The notes under the pieces were generated by a model. The model saw only the letters and a program-made list of their open reading frames with translations. It searched no databases and was not told where the DNA came from. A stretch of 64,000 nucleotides of DNA, from NCBI RefSeq assembly GCF_051200825.1, contig NZ_CP195158.1:992001-1056000 (forward strand), in the 5' to 3' direction. Positions within the stretch are counted from its first letter, which is position 1. Every line of letters starts with the position of its first letter. The position numbers and the translations under genes were made by a program. The DNA is from Formosa sp030427735. GTDB lineage: Bacteria; Bacteroidota; Bacteroidia; Flavobacteriales; Flavobacteriaceae. Below, piece after piece: positions 33,825-42,481 of the stretch.

Positions 33825-33841
33825 ATTCGTGTATTTGTGGC
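33825..33841 (-). repeat. Right inverted repeat of the GxxExxY cassette
   Basis: On the minus strand this reads GCCACAAATACACGAAT, matching the left copy at 14 of 17 positions (consensus GCCACRAATRCACRAAT). It abuts the end of the Sua5 gene, whose stop codon starts four bases further on. Confidence 0.75.
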
Positions 33842-33844
33842 TAT

Positions 33845-34405
33845 TTAAGCTCTTATCACTTTAACAATGCCATCGTTACTTAGTTTTATAATAGACGACG
33901 GTTTTGTGTTTATTTTTTCGTGGTGCAAATTTACGACATAGTCTACACCTTTTAAAATCTCTGGTGCTATTTCTTTAAAGCTTTTTGGCGTTGGAAAACC
34001 ACTAATATTTGCTGAGGTAGAGACAATGGCGCCATTAAACCTGCGTAAGAGCTGAAAACAAAAATCGTTGTCGGGAATACGAATTGCAATGGTATTGTCT
34101 TCGGCAATTAAATTGGAAGCTAAATTTTGAGGTTCGTCGTAAATAATGGTAATGGGTTCTTCTGTAATATCTAGAATGCTAAAAGCAGCTTCAGGAATTT
34201 TTTTTACATACTTTTTTAGCATGCGGTCGTCTGCCACTAAACAAATAAGGGCTTTGCTGTCTTCGCGTTGTTTAAGTTGAAATATTTTTTTTACAGCCTC
34301 TGGATTACTGGCATCGCAGCCAATACCCCAAACGGTGTCTGTTGGGTATAGTATAAGTCCGCCGTTTTTTAGAACTTTTAGGGCATTAGAGATTTCGTTT
34401 TGCAT
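33845..34405 (-). CDS. Threonylcarbamoyl-AMP synthase (Sua5/YrdC/YwlC)
   Basis: This enzyme makes L-threonylcarbamoyl-AMP from threonine, bicarbonate and ATP, the first step of the t6A37 tRNA modification. It has the YrdC core: LYPTDTVWGIGCDASN near the start, KQREDSKALICLV, TIAIRIPDNDF and the VSTSANISGFPTP loop that binds the adenylate. At 186 aa it is a YrdC-only form without the Sua5 C-terminal domain. A TAAATTTG box lies 30-37 bases upstream on the minus strand. The GxxExxY cassette lies directly downstream. Confidence 0.92.
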   Translation of the reverse strand: MQNEISNALKVLKNGGLILYPTDTVWGIGCDASNPEAVKKIFQLKQREDSKALICLVADDRMLKKYVKKIPEAAFSILDITEEPITIIYDEPQNLASNLIAEDNTIAIRIPDNDFCFQLLRRFNGAIVSTSANISGFPTPKSFKEIAPEILKGVDYVVNLHHEKINTKPSSIIKLSNDGIVKVIRA

Positions 34406-34434
34406 AATTGTTTATACCTGATTAATACAAGATG

Positions 34435-34442
34435 CAAATTTA
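34435..34442 (-). promoter_or_regulatory. -7 promoter element of the Sua5/YrdC gene
   Basis: The minus strand reads TAAATTTG, matching TAnnTTTG, 30-37 bases before the ATG at 34405. No -33 TTG was found at the expected spacing. Confidence 0.4.
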
Positions 34443-34519
34443 ATTATTATTGCTCTAAGTTCTATTTGTAAAAAGGTGAAACACAAATTTAACAGCTAGT
34501 TGTTTTATGGAAAAGGGTT

Positions 34520-35635
34520 TTAGTTTAGAGACTCTTCTAAAACATTTTGATAAACTTCTAGGGTTTTTTGAGCCATTTGGGTTGTTGTAAAAGTATTAAT
34601 AAGGGTTTTGTAGGCCTGATTTACGAATTGGGTTTTTAAATTAGAATCTTCGGCGATTTTAAAAATGTATTCAGTAAGTGTTTTATCGTCGTATGGCTCG
34701 GTTAATAAGCCATTATTTTCGTGCTGGATAATTTCTGGAATACCGCCTACATTAGTACTTACAACGGGAGTTTTATGGTACATCGATTCGTAAATAAACT
34801 GAGGAATACCTTCACTTTGAGACGTCATTAAAGAGATGTCGAATTGCGGGATGAAATTTGAAGCGTTTGGTGTATACCCTAAAAACTTGACATGGTTCGA
34901 TAAATTAAGTGCGTTAATACGGTCTATAAACGCTTGTGTGCGTTCGGTAAAAGTACCTATCTGTACAAAAAAGAAATTAGTGTTTTTTTCTTTATTAATA
35001 ATTCTATCGGCTACATCTATAAAGGTGTCCAGATGTTTGGCCCTTATATGGTTTGCAATGTTCCCGATAATTAATTTATGGTTCTCGATATTAAATTTTT
35101 CCCGTAGCAGGAAACTTGTTTCACTACTTTTTGTTCGTAAGTTGGTGCCATGATAAATGGTGAGTAGTTTGCTGTGGTCTGTAATTGCTTTTTCTGAAAC
35201 GCTTTTAGTTGCTTCGGAGACACACAGTATCTTTTTTATTTTAAGATAATTGTATTTATAAAGTGTTTTTTTACGTTGCTTGATTTCGAAAGACGTTTTT
35301 TTACTGAAAATAAAAGGGGGCAGTTTATAAAATTTATCGGCTATTATGGCTAGTTGAATGGCTGTTGTATCGTGTATGTGAATGAGGTCTATTTGATTTT
35401 TTTTACAAAGCTTAGCCAATTGCAAAGCAAATCTAAAATCTATTTTAATGGCTAAAGGGGCAGCGATATAGTTTATAGAGGTGCTTTTTAATCTTTGATG
35501 AAAGGCGCCGTTTTTTACACAAAATACAATGTTTTTAACTTCGGGATTTGTAAGTGCTAGTTCAGAACACAGATTTTCGATATGGTGTTCGCCACCACCC
35601 CAATTCGATACAGCCGATACGTGTAAAATAGTCAT
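34520..35635 (-). CDS. Glycosyltransferase family 4
   Basis: A two-domain GT-B glycosyltransferase of 371 residues. The N-terminal acceptor domain starts MTILHVSAVSNWGGGEHHIENL; the C-terminal domain has the nucleotide-sugar site with KLIIGNIANHIRAKHLDTFI, and the GT4 motif SEGIPQFIYESMYHKTPVVSTNVGGIPE with the two glutamates. It belongs to the glycan cluster 34.5-41.5 kb and follows the GT2 gene by three bases, so they form one operon. The sugar it transfers is unknown; it is probably used for lipopolysaccharide or another surface glycan. Confidence 0.9.
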   Translation of the reverse strand: MTILHVSAVSNWGGGEHHIENLCSELALTNPEVKNIVFCVKNGAFHQRLKSTSINYIAAPLAIKIDFRFALQLAKLCKKNQIDLIHIHDTTAIQLAIIADKFYKLPPFIFSKKTSFEIKQRKKTLYKYNYLKIKKILCVSEATKSVSEKAITDHSKLLTIYHGTNLRTKSSETSFLLREKFNIENHKLIIGNIANHIRAKHLDTFIDVADRIINKEKNTNFFFVQIGTFTERTQAFIDRINALNLSNHVKFLGYTPNASNFIPQFDISLMTSQSEGIPQFIYESMYHKTPVVSTNVGGIPEIIQHENNGLLTEPYDDKTLTEYIFKIAEDSNLKTQFVNQAYKTLINTFTTTQMAQKTLEVYQNVLEESLN

Positions 35636-35638
35636 CTT

Positions 35639-36565
35639 CTAAACGGAAATTATTTGTTTTTGTTTTAGCGAGTCGCTTATGGGAGCGCCTTTTAATAACA
35701 ATACAAATAAAGGTATGTTTTTAGGTTTTATAAGTGATTTAAAGAACAATTTAACAGTTAGCCACCATCTTAAAGTAAGGTATGCCCAATATCCAGAGTT
35801 TTTGCGCAACACATACAATAACGATATTTTTAGCTCCTTTTTTATGGCCATGCTTTTTTCTGTGCTTTGCCCTTTAAAATGTATAAACTTTCCGGCAGGT
35901 ACTAAATAACAGTCTCCTTGGTTTGAGTGTTTAGCTATTCGAAAGCATAAATCTGTTTCTTCATAATATAAAAAAATATTGGTATCGAATCCGCCAACAG
36001 CATTAAATTGTTCGGCTTTAACAACTAGAAAAGATCCTGGCACCGCTTGTACTTTTAGAGGACTGTTATAAACTTTTTGACGTTTTGGATATGTTTTGGG
36101 GTTACTGCTTTCTAGTAATTTTCTGCCAAAAAGCTCACGTTTTAAACTTAAAAAATGATCGAACGATTTCTGCACTTCTCCGTTTTCGTTGTATTGTTGT
36201 GGACAACAAACCGCAGCATTTTTATGCTCATTTAAAAAATTAAAAACAATGTTTAAACAATCGTTTTGTAAAATCGTGTCGTTGTTTATAAACGCGTAAT
36301 GTTTGGCATTTGCAAACTGAACGCCATACATATTGCCACCGCCAAAACCAGTGTTGTAGCGGCTTCGTACTAATGTAATGTGTTCTGCATTAAAGGTTGC
36401 AATGGCTTGTTTTAAAGCTTTATAATCTGTCGTTTCGGAAGCATTATCAACTACAATAATTTCGTAAGAAATACGGTTAGAAGTCTGTTTTAGTATAGAT
36501 TCTATACAGTTTATAGTGAATTTTGAAGAATTGTAGTTTAAAATTATTGCAGAAATGTCTTTCAC
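35639..36565 (-). CDS. Glycosyltransferase family 2
   Basis: A GT-A glycosyltransferase of about 308 residues, with the start ISAIILNYNSSKFT, the acceptor and nucleotide motifs IIVVDNASETTDYK, ALKHYAFINNDTIL containing the metal-binding D-x-D region as NND, and the FLYYEETDLCFRIAKHS segment typical of rhamnosyl- or galactofuranosyl-transferase-like GT2 enzymes. The C-terminal helix may touch the membrane. The start is uncertain: GTG 36565 gives MKDISAIILNYN, while a TTG at 36574 would add three residues; I prefer GTG. It is upstream of the GT4 gene in the same operon. Confidence 0.87.
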   Translation of the reverse strand: MKDISAIILNYNSSKFTINCIESILKQTSNRISYEIIVVDNASETTDYKALKQAIATFNAEHITLVRSRYNTGFGGGNMYGVQFANAKHYAFINNDTILQNDCLNIVFNFLNEHKNAAVCCPQQYNENGEVQKSFDHFLSLKRELFGRKLLESSNPKTYPKRQKVYNSPLKVQAVPGSFLVVKAEQFNAVGGFDTNIFLYYEETDLCFRIAKHSNQGDCYLVPAGKFIHFKGQSTEKSMAIKKELKISLLYVLRKNSGYWAYLTLRWWLTVKLFFKSLIKPKNIPLFVLLLKGAPISDSLKQKQIISV

Positions 36566-36621
36566 AATGACCAATTAGAGATTAAACAGTTGAACGATTT
36601 AGATAACAAAAATAATCTAAA

Positions 36622-36642
36622 AATTATAGGAGTACTATAATT
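36622..36642. repeat. Short inverted repeat in the GT2/ATP-grasp spacer
   Basis: AATTATAG-GAGTA-CTATAATT, a perfect 8-bp dyad, lies in the 277-base AT-rich spacer between the divergent GT2 and ATP-grasp genes. It might be an operator. Apart from this and a TATATTTG box at 36797, I see nothing else in the spacer. Confidence 0.3.
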
Positions 36643-36796
36643 GTAAATTATAATTAGACCTTGAAAATTATTAATTGAAGCCGCTTTTTACGAGTATAAT
36701 AGATTATGGATGAGGTTATTTTTGCGATTACATTGCATTTATTTCACATAGATAAAATCTAAACAGTAAAAATTAACGTAAAACTTATTGACTTTA

Positions 36797-36804
36797 TATA
36801 TTTG
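36797..36804 (+). promoter_or_regulatory. -7 promoter element of the ATP-grasp gene
   Basis: TATATTTG matches TAnnTTTG and lies 48-55 bases before the ATG at 36852. No -33 TTG was found at the right distance. Confidence 0.45.
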
Positions 36805-36851
36805 CGATATTATAAAGTCTTCACATTATTTAATATTAAGCCCTAATTTTA

Positions 36852-37727
36852 ATGCATTTTTTTAAAAGGAAATATTACCAATTAAAGGTTAATTATTTAA
36901 ATCAGTTTGGTACAGATAAACAATTTGTTAAAGCTGCTTATAAATTGAAAAATGATAAGCCCTTAAACCTTAATAAACCTATAGAATTTACTGAAAAGCT
37001 TCAATGGCTGAATTTTTATAAATATTCGGAGGATTATAAAATGTATGTTGATAAATATGAAGTGAGATCCTACGTCGAAAAAAAATTAGGTAAAGGCTAT
37101 TTAAATGAAATTATTGGGGTATACGATGCTGTAGAAGATTTAGATTTTAAGAGTTTCCCTAATCAATTTGCCTTAAAATGCACACATGGTTCTGGGTATA
37201 ATGTTATTGTTAAGGATAAAAAAGCGACAGATTTAGAAGTTGTTAAACAGCAATTAAAATCGTTTATGTCTCGAAATTATTACAATAAATATAGAGAGCG
37301 AATTTACAAACACGTTCAGCCTAGAATTTTAGTAGAAAAGTATCTGGATCAACTTGAAAGCGATTACATTATCGATTATAAGTTTTTTTGTGTTAATGGT
37401 AAGCCTAAACTTATTTATGTAAAAACATTTTATGATGGAGCTTATAGAAATTGCTATTATAATTTAAATTGGGAAAAAATTTGCCCAGATTTAATTCATA
37501 AAAATTATTTAAATAAAGATATCCCTAAGCCAGAAAATTTAAATGAAATGATTGCTGTTGCCGAAAAATTATCGAGTGAATTTTATTTTGTAAGAGTGGA
37601 TTTGTATTCAATAAAAAATAAAATTTACTTTGGCGAACTTACTTTTTTTCATTTAGCAGGTTTACAAAGGTTGACAGTCGATCGGTTGAATAAAGAATTA
37701 GGAGATTTAATCCCGATTTCTGCATAA
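36852..37727 (+). CDS. TupA-like ATP-grasp protein
   Basis: This 291-residue protein matches the TupA-like ATP-grasp group found in polysaccharide clusters: NLNKPIEFTEKLQWLNFYK, YKMYVDKYEVRSYVEKKLG, FALKCTHGSGYNVIVKDK (ATP-binding loop), LVEKYLDQLESDYIIDYKFFCVNGKPKLIYV and FYFVRVDLYSIKNKIYFGELTFFHLAG (metal-binding Asp and Glu). The family ligates amino acids or similar groups onto surface polymers (TupA makes teichuronopeptide). Here it likely decorates a lipopolysaccharide or capsule. It is convergent with the next GT4 gene, with no bases between the two stops, and is the only plus-strand gene in the first part of the cluster. Confidence 0.87.
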   Translation: MHFFKRKYYQLKVNYLNQFGTDKQFVKAAYKLKNDKPLNLNKPIEFTEKLQWLNFYKYSEDYKMYVDKYEVRSYVEKKLGKGYLNEIIGVYDAVEDLDFKSFPNQFALKCTHGSGYNVIVKDKKATDLEVVKQQLKSFMSRNYYNKYRERIYKHVQPRILVEKYLDQLESDYIIDYKFFCVNGKPKLIYVKTFYDGAYRNCYYNLNWEKICPDLIHKNYLNKDIPKPENLNEMIAVAEKLSSEFYFVRVDLYSIKNKIYFGELTFFHLAGLQRLTVDRLNKELGDLIPISA

Positions 37728-38840
37728 CTACGAGTTTGCTTTTAAAACTTCAGAAAGTTCGTTATACATTTTTTTTGCAATAACTTCTTTAGTAAAGTTG
37801 TTTATTAAATATTGGTATCCGTTTTTAGTTAGGGTGTCTTGTAGGGTTTGGTTGTTTAGTAAATGTTCAACTTTATTGGCAAAATCCAAAGGGTTGCCCA
37901 CTTCGGCCAAAAGCCCTGTTTTATTATTTACGATTACCTCTGGTATGCCTCCGGCATTTGCTGCTACAATGGGTGTTTTGCAAGCGTAAGCTTCCAGCAA
38001 TACTCCGCCTGTGGGTTCGTTATTCGAGGTAAACATCAGCACGTCTAATTCTGGTAAAATATCAGGAATATCCGTTCTAAAGCCTGCAAAAATAATGTGA
38101 TCGTTTAAGTGTTTGCTCGCGACATATTTTTTTATGTCGGTTTCTAATTTGCCTTGTCCAACCAGTATAAATTTCAATTTCAGGGCAGATTCTTGAAGCA
38201 ATTTTTCGGCAGCGTCTACCCAAGTGTAATGGTCTTTAAAAGCGGTGAATTCTGCAATATTGCCAATAATTTTATAATCTTCAGGAATATTAAATTCTCG
38301 ATGTAATACTCCCGTTTTGTGTTGTTTCGGAAACTTATTAATATCGGTTACACTGCCAACAACGGTTAGTTTAGAATGGTCTTTAACGGCAGGTTTTAAG
38401 CTGTCGACTACAGGGTACGATACACAAATTATTTTTTTTATCCCCTGGTAGTTGTATTTCCATTTACGGAAAAAATTAGTATCTACACGTTTTATTAATG
38501 TGCGGCAAAGTACTAAAGGAATGGTTAAACCATAAAGTAAAGATGATAAAACGGTTAGGGTGTGCGATTGGCCGTTATGTATAAACACTAAATCGGCCTT
38601 ATTGGTATCGGCAATCGATTTTAAGGCTTTTGCAAATTTTAAATCGTATTCCGATTTACATTCAAGGCCATAGACTTGAAGATTTTTGGCTTTTGCAATG
38701 GTATAAACTTCAGAATCTTTAGGGCAAACAATCCATTGGTCTTCTACATACCCAAAATCGCGGAAAGCTTCGTATAAATAAATTATTTTTTGTTCATGAC
38801 CTCGCCAACCCTTAGACGCTGTAACCTGAATTAACCTCAT
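37728..38840 (-). CDS. Glycosyltransferase family 4
   Basis: A GT-B glycosyltransferase of 370 residues beginning MRLIQVTASKGWRGHEQKIIYLYEAF, with a C-terminal nucleotide-sugar domain: KIIGNIAEFTAFKDHYTWVDA, ILVGQGKLETDIKKYV and SNNEPTGGVLLEAYACKTPIVAANAGGIPEVI, which holds the GT4 Glu motif. The start GWRGHEQ resembles LPS-core GT4 enzymes of flavobacteria. It is divergent from the InaA-like kinase (89-base spacer). A lipopolysaccharide core role is likely but the sugar is unknown. Confidence 0.9.
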   Translation of the reverse strand: MRLIQVTASKGWRGHEQKIIYLYEAFRDFGYVEDQWIVCPKDSEVYTIAKAKNLQVYGLECKSEYDLKFAKALKSIADTNKADLVFIHNGQSHTLTVLSSLLYGLTIPLVLCRTLIKRVDTNFFRKWKYNYQGIKKIICVSYPVVDSLKPAVKDHSKLTVVGSVTDINKFPKQHKTGVLHREFNIPEDYKIIGNIAEFTAFKDHYTWVDAAEKLLQESALKLKFILVGQGKLETDIKKYVASKHLNDHIIFAGFRTDIPDILPELDVLMFTSNNEPTGGVLLEAYACKTPIVAANAGGIPEVIVNNKTGLLAEVGNPLDFANKVEHLLNNQTLQDTLTKNGYQYLINNFTKEVIAKKMYNELSEVLKANS

Positions 38841-38893
38841 GTACTATTTTTGCGCAAAATACAACATTATAAACAAACAATAGAAATTATTAA

Positions 38894-38925
38894 TTGTTAC
38901 GGCATCTTAAAAAAATGTAATTTCG
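38894..38925 (+). promoter_or_regulatory. Candidate promoter of the InaA-like kinase gene
   Basis: TTG (38894-38896) and TAATTTCG (38918-38925) are separated by 21 bases; the second differs from TAnnTTTG at one position. It ends five bases before the ATG, so the transcript may be nearly leaderless. Confidence 0.4.
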
Positions 38926-38929
38926 CAGC

Positions 38930-39694
38930 ATGACACGCATTTTTCAAAACGAGTACAAAGCTTACCAAAATAAGATAGATGAGTTTATAAAACACTTTTC
39001 TACTTCGGGAGAAACTTTTGGGAATCAAGATAGAAATACCATAAAATTATTCGACTTAAACGACAAGCAGCTAAATATAAAATCGTTTAAAATTCCGAAT
39101 CTTGTCAACCAAATTGCCTATAAGTTTTTCAGAAAAAGTAAAGCTCAGCGCTCTTTTGAATATGCCAATATTTTGAAGTCTAAAGGCATTGGTACCCCAG
39201 AGCCTATTGCTTATTACGAGTTTTCTACACCGTTTGCTTTTAAAAAGAGTTTTTATGTGAGTGAGCATTTGCAGGTAGATTTAACGTACCGCGAACTGTG
39301 TCATGATTTAAATTATGAAGATCACGAAGCGATTTTAAGAGGGTTTACAAGATTTACTTTCGATTTGCACGAAAAGCAAATTAATTTCCTAGATCATTCT
39401 CCTGGAAATACACTGATTAAAAAAATAGGTCCAAATTACACGTATTATTTAGTGGATTTGAATAGAATGGAATTTGGTCCCATGGATTTTGAGGCGCGGA
39501 TGAAAAATTTTGGACGCTTAACCACCCATAAATCTATGGTGAAAACCATGAGCGACGAATATGCGAAATGTTCGGGCGAACCAGTAGATAAGGTGTTTAA
39601 AGCCATGTGGGGATATACTGAAGCGTTTCAGGAAAAATTTCAGCGTAAACAAAGGTTAAAGAAAAAAATTAAATTCTGGAAAACTTACGATTAG
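38930..39694 (+). CDS. Lipopolysaccharide kinase (InaA/Kdo kinase-like)
   Basis: A kinase-fold protein of 254 residues, related to the WaaP/InaA/KdkA group that phosphorylates inner-core lipopolysaccharide sugars. The catalytic-loop motif D155-H-S-P-G-N160 (Asp with Asn five residues later) and D176-L-N in the place of DFG are visible. The N-lobe has RKSKAQRSFEYA with a conserved Lys/Arg, and KGIGTPEPIAYYEF is the usual segment before the hinge (VSEHLQVDLTYREL). Its place among glycosyltransferases supports a heptose or Kdo substrate. It is convergent with the GT2 gene after it (three-base gap). Confidence 0.88.
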   Translation: MTRIFQNEYKAYQNKIDEFIKHFSTSGETFGNQDRNTIKLFDLNDKQLNIKSFKIPNLVNQIAYKFFRKSKAQRSFEYANILKSKGIGTPEPIAYYEFSTPFAFKKSFYVSEHLQVDLTYRELCHDLNYEDHEAILRGFTRFTFDLHEKQINFLDHSPGNTLIKKIGPNYTYYLVDLNRMEFGPMDFEARMKNFGRLTTHKSMVKTMSDEYAKCSGEPVDKVFKAMWGYTEAFQEKFQRKQRLKKKIKFWKTYD

Positions 39695-39697
39695 TCG

Positions 39698-40447
39698 TTA
39701 TTTGCGTCCTTTTCGTAAAAGCCATAGTTTTACATAACGCATAAAAATAACATAGCCTTGAATGTAACCAATGGTTAAGCCTACGGTTCCGTCTCTAAAA
39801 CCGCCTTGTATAATATAATGTTTAAAGAATCCCCAAAACGGTTTTAAAACAAAATGATAAGGGGTTAAGTTGCCCGTTTTTTTGTCGTAATCGTGGGCTT
39901 GCCACCAGGCATAACGATTCATTTTTTCTAAATACTTATCAAAAGTAATATAGGTGTTGTGATAAAGTTTTTCTTTTAAAAACCCTACAGAGCCTGCAAC
40001 TTTAATTTCGGCATGTACTTGTTTGTCTTCGTATTTACAGAGATCACGTTTGAAAAGACGAATGACTTTGTCGTTACGCCAGCCGCTATAATGTACGCGT
40101 TCGCCCATAAAGTGATTCATTCTGCCAATCCAATACGCATCGTGTTTAGGAGCTTTTAGTGTTTCTAAAATTTCCGATTTTAGTTCGGGAGTAACTCTTT
40201 CGTCGGCATCAACCAATAAAATCCATTCGTGAGTAGCTTGAGGAATGGCCCAATTTTTTTGAGAAGCCGAATACTGATATTCCCGACGAATAACTCTTGT
40301 AGCTAGGGTTTTGGCTTTCTCGAACGTACCATCTGTACTTAAGCTGTCTACCACCAAAATTTCATCGGCAAATTGTACCGATGCGATTACGGCTTCAATA
40401 TTGTGTATTTCGTTACCTGTTGGGATAATGGCGGTTAACTTGGTCAT
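39698..40447 (-). CDS. Glycosyltransferase family 2 (WaaE/KdtX-like)
   Basis: A GT-A enzyme of 249 residues with LTAIIPTGNEIHNIEAVIASV, ILVVDSLSTDGTFEKAK, WILLVDADERVTPEL (DxD as DAD) and the NHFMGERVHYSGWRNDKVIRLFKRD segment that typifies lipopolysaccharide core glucosyltransferases of the WaaE/KdtX type. A C-terminal helical part with many aromatic residues may lie on the membrane. GT9 lies upstream on the same strand (14-base gap), so they are cotranscribed. Confidence 0.9.
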   Translation of the reverse strand: MTKLTAIIPTGNEIHNIEAVIASVQFADEILVVDSLSTDGTFEKAKTLATRVIRREYQYSASQKNWAIPQATHEWILLVDADERVTPELKSEILETLKAPKHDAYWIGRMNHFMGERVHYSGWRNDKVIRLFKRDLCKYEDKQVHAEIKVAGSVGFLKEKLYHNTYITFDKYLEKMNRYAWWQAHDYDKKTGNLTPYHFVLKPFWGFFKHYIIQGGFRDGTVGLTIGYIQGYVIFMRYVKLWLLRKGRK

Positions 40448-40461
40448 AAAACAGAATAGTA

Positions 40462-41526
40462 TTAGGCTTTAAATGGGGTTAAAAACTGTATTAAGTTATT
40501 TTTAAAATAGTTAGGAGTAAATAATTGGTATAATGATAGACTGTCTTTTTTCATATCTTTTTCAGGTTTTGATTGATATAATTCAGGAAGATAGTCTTTT
40601 AGATGAACCGAAACGTTGTTTTGATTGTCTTCAAAAATACTCCATGTTGTTTTGTCTATCCAAGGCGAAAATATGGTAAATGTTTTTATATCTAAGGCTT
40701 TGGCCATATTAATAGCTCCGCCTTCGTTACCAATAATTGCGTGGCAATGGTAAAGAATGGCTAAAAATTCTCTTAGGCTTTTACCATATACATTAAAATA
40801 AATGTGTTGCTGGGTAGTGGGTTTACAGCTGTCGTAAATACGTTGTGCCAACTCGGTTTGCGAAGGAATGTAATTAAAAAGAATCTGCGCTTGGGTATGG
40901 TCTACAATGGTATCTATAACTTCGGCCATATATTCCAGAGGATAGGTTTTTAAAGGGCCACTGCCTAAAACGCTAATCATACACAGGGTTTTGTCTAATT
41001 GTATTCCGTTGGCGGTTAAAAACGATTTGCTCTGTGCTATTTCCGAAGGCGTTAAATAAATTTTTGGCTTTAAAATTTCTGGCACTGTTTTTAAAATGGG
41101 GCTTAGTAATTGTAGTCTGTGCTCTATGGCCAAGCCAGCGGGTGTTTGTGCTGTTTTGGTTCTTGTAATTGTATGGTTATATATCCATTTAGAATACCAT
41201 TTACGATACGATACTTTAAGTTTAGCTACCGAAAAATAACTTATAATATTGCTGGACAGCTTACCATAAACATCGATAACAATATCGAATTTTTCTTTTT
41301 GTAAGGTTTTTGCAAACCTAAAAAGTGCTTTGGTGTTTTTTTCGGCTTCTTTTGGAAAAACCACAAGGTGGTCTATGTAGGGATGGTGTTCTACAACAGA
41401 AAATGTATTGGCATTAATAAGATAGTGCAACGCGGCATTAGGATATTCTTTTTTTAGTGCTTCAAATAAAATACTACTTGTAAGCACATCGCCAATCATT
41501 TTCTGTTGTATTACCAATATTTTCAT
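40462..41526 (-). CDS. Glycosyltransferase family 9 (heptosyltransferase-like)
   Basis: A GT-B enzyme of 354 residues of the ADP-heptose:LPS heptosyltransferase family. It begins MKILVIQQKMIGDVLTSSILFEAL, the signature with the catalytic Asp (GDVL). The C-terminal half has CMISVLGSGPLKTYPLEYMAEVID, then GNEGGAINMAKALDIKTFTIFSPW for the ADP-sugar. Its stop leads into the GT2 gene, and its start codon is directly next to the dapD stop, so it could be read from the dapD promoter. It probably transfers heptose or a similar sugar to the inner core. Confidence 0.9.
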   Translation of the reverse strand: MKILVIQQKMIGDVLTSSILFEALKKEYPNAALHYLINANTFSVVEHHPYIDHLVVFPKEAEKNTKALFRFAKTLQKEKFDIVIDVYGKLSSNIISYFSVAKLKVSYRKWYSKWIYNHTITRTKTAQTPAGLAIEHRLQLLSPILKTVPEILKPKIYLTPSEIAQSKSFLTANGIQLDKTLCMISVLGSGPLKTYPLEYMAEVIDTIVDHTQAQILFNYIPSQTELAQRIYDSCKPTTQQHIYFNVYGKSLREFLAILYHCHAIIGNEGGAINMAKALDIKTFTIFSPWIDKTTWSIFEDNQNNVSVHLKDYLPELYQSKPEKDMKKDSLSLYQLFTPNYFKNNLIQFLTPFKA

Positions 41527-42342
41527 TTAAACCGCAACGTCGTTATCGCGTAAAGCATCGTTTAAAGACGTTTTCTTGTCGGTACTTTCCTTACGTTTTC
41601 CTATAATTAAGGCGCACGGTACTTGAAATTCACCAGCAGGGAAGGTTTTAGTGTAACTACCTGGAATTACTACAGAACGTGCAGGAACACGACCTTTCAT
41701 TTCTACAGGTTTATCGCCTGTTACATCAATAATTTTAGTGCTCATGGTTAGTACCACATTAGCGCCTAAAACCGCTTCTTTTTCTACGTGAACTCCTTCA
41801 ACTACAATACAACGCGAACCCACAAAAACGTTATCTTCTATAATTACAGGAGCAGCTTGTAAAGGTTCTAACACACCACCAATACCAACACCTCCAGACA
41901 GATGTACGTTTTTACCAATTTGAGCGCAACTACCAACTGTAGCCCAAGTGTCTACCATAGTGCCTTCGTCTACATAAGCACCAATATTTACATAACTAGG
42001 CATTAAAATGGTTCCGGCCGAAATATAAGCACCATGTCTGGCAACAGCATTTGGAACTACACGAATACCTTTTTCTTTATATCCTGTTTTTAACGGAATT
42101 TTATCGTGGTATTCAAAAATACCAACTTCTAGAGTTTCCATTTTTTGAATTGGGAAATACAAGACTACTGCTTTCTTTACCCATTCGTTTACTTGCCAAC
42201 CAGAGTCTGTTGGTTCTGCAACGCGTAATTCTCCCGAATCTAAAAGAGAAACTACTTTTCTAATCGCTTCAATCGTGTCTTTTTCCGATAACAAGGCTCT
42301 GTTTTCCCAGGCTTGCTCTATGATAGATTGTAATGCTTTCAT
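41527..42342 (-). CDS. dapD: 2,3,4,5-tetrahydropyridine-2,6-dicarboxylate N-succinyltransferase
   Basis: DapD succinylates tetrahydrodipicolinate in the succinylase branch of lysine and diaminopimelate synthesis. It has an N-terminal helical part (to about residue 100) and a left-handed beta helix built of hexapeptide repeats (RHGAYISAGTILMPSYVNIGAYVDEGTMVDTWATVGSCAQIG), with the conserved LSGGVGIGGVLEPLQA loop and a C-terminal strand region. Length (271 aa) is normal. A TATCTTTG box lies 22-29 bases upstream on the minus strand. It is transcribed ahead of the glycosyltransferase genes, with which it may share a transcript. Confidence 0.96.
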   Translation of the reverse strand: MKALQSIIEQAWENRALLSEKDTIEAIRKVVSLLDSGELRVAEPTDSGWQVNEWVKKAVVLYFPIQKMETLEVGIFEYHDKIPLKTGYKEKGIRVVPNAVARHGAYISAGTILMPSYVNIGAYVDEGTMVDTWATVGSCAQIGKNVHLSGGVGIGGVLEPLQAAPVIIEDNVFVGSRCIVVEGVHVEKEAVLGANVVLTMSTKIIDVTGDKPVEMKGRVPARSVVIPGSYTKTFPAGEFQVPCALIIGKRKESTDKKTSLNDALRDNDVAV

Positions 42343-42363
42343 TTTGAAATTTTAAATTTTTTT

Positions 42364-42371
42364 CAAAGATA
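42364..42371 (-). promoter_or_regulatory. -7 promoter element of dapD
   Basis: The minus strand reads TATCTTTG, matching TAnnTTTG, 22-29 bases before the ATG at 42342. The -33 element is unclear. Confidence 0.45.
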
Positions 42372-42458
42372 CTTTTATAATTTATCTCCTTAAAACCGAA
42401 AGCATAAAAATTGCCTAAATCTTTATGTGTAAAAACTATTAAAATGGCTTGTTAATGC

Positions 42459-42466
42459 TAACTTTG
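42459..42466 (+). promoter_or_regulatory. -7 promoter element of ruvX
   Basis: TAACTTTG matches TAnnTTTG and lies 16-23 bases before the ATG at 42482, in the divergent spacer with dapD. Confidence 0.45.
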
Positions 42467-42481
42467 TAAAAAATAGTTAAT

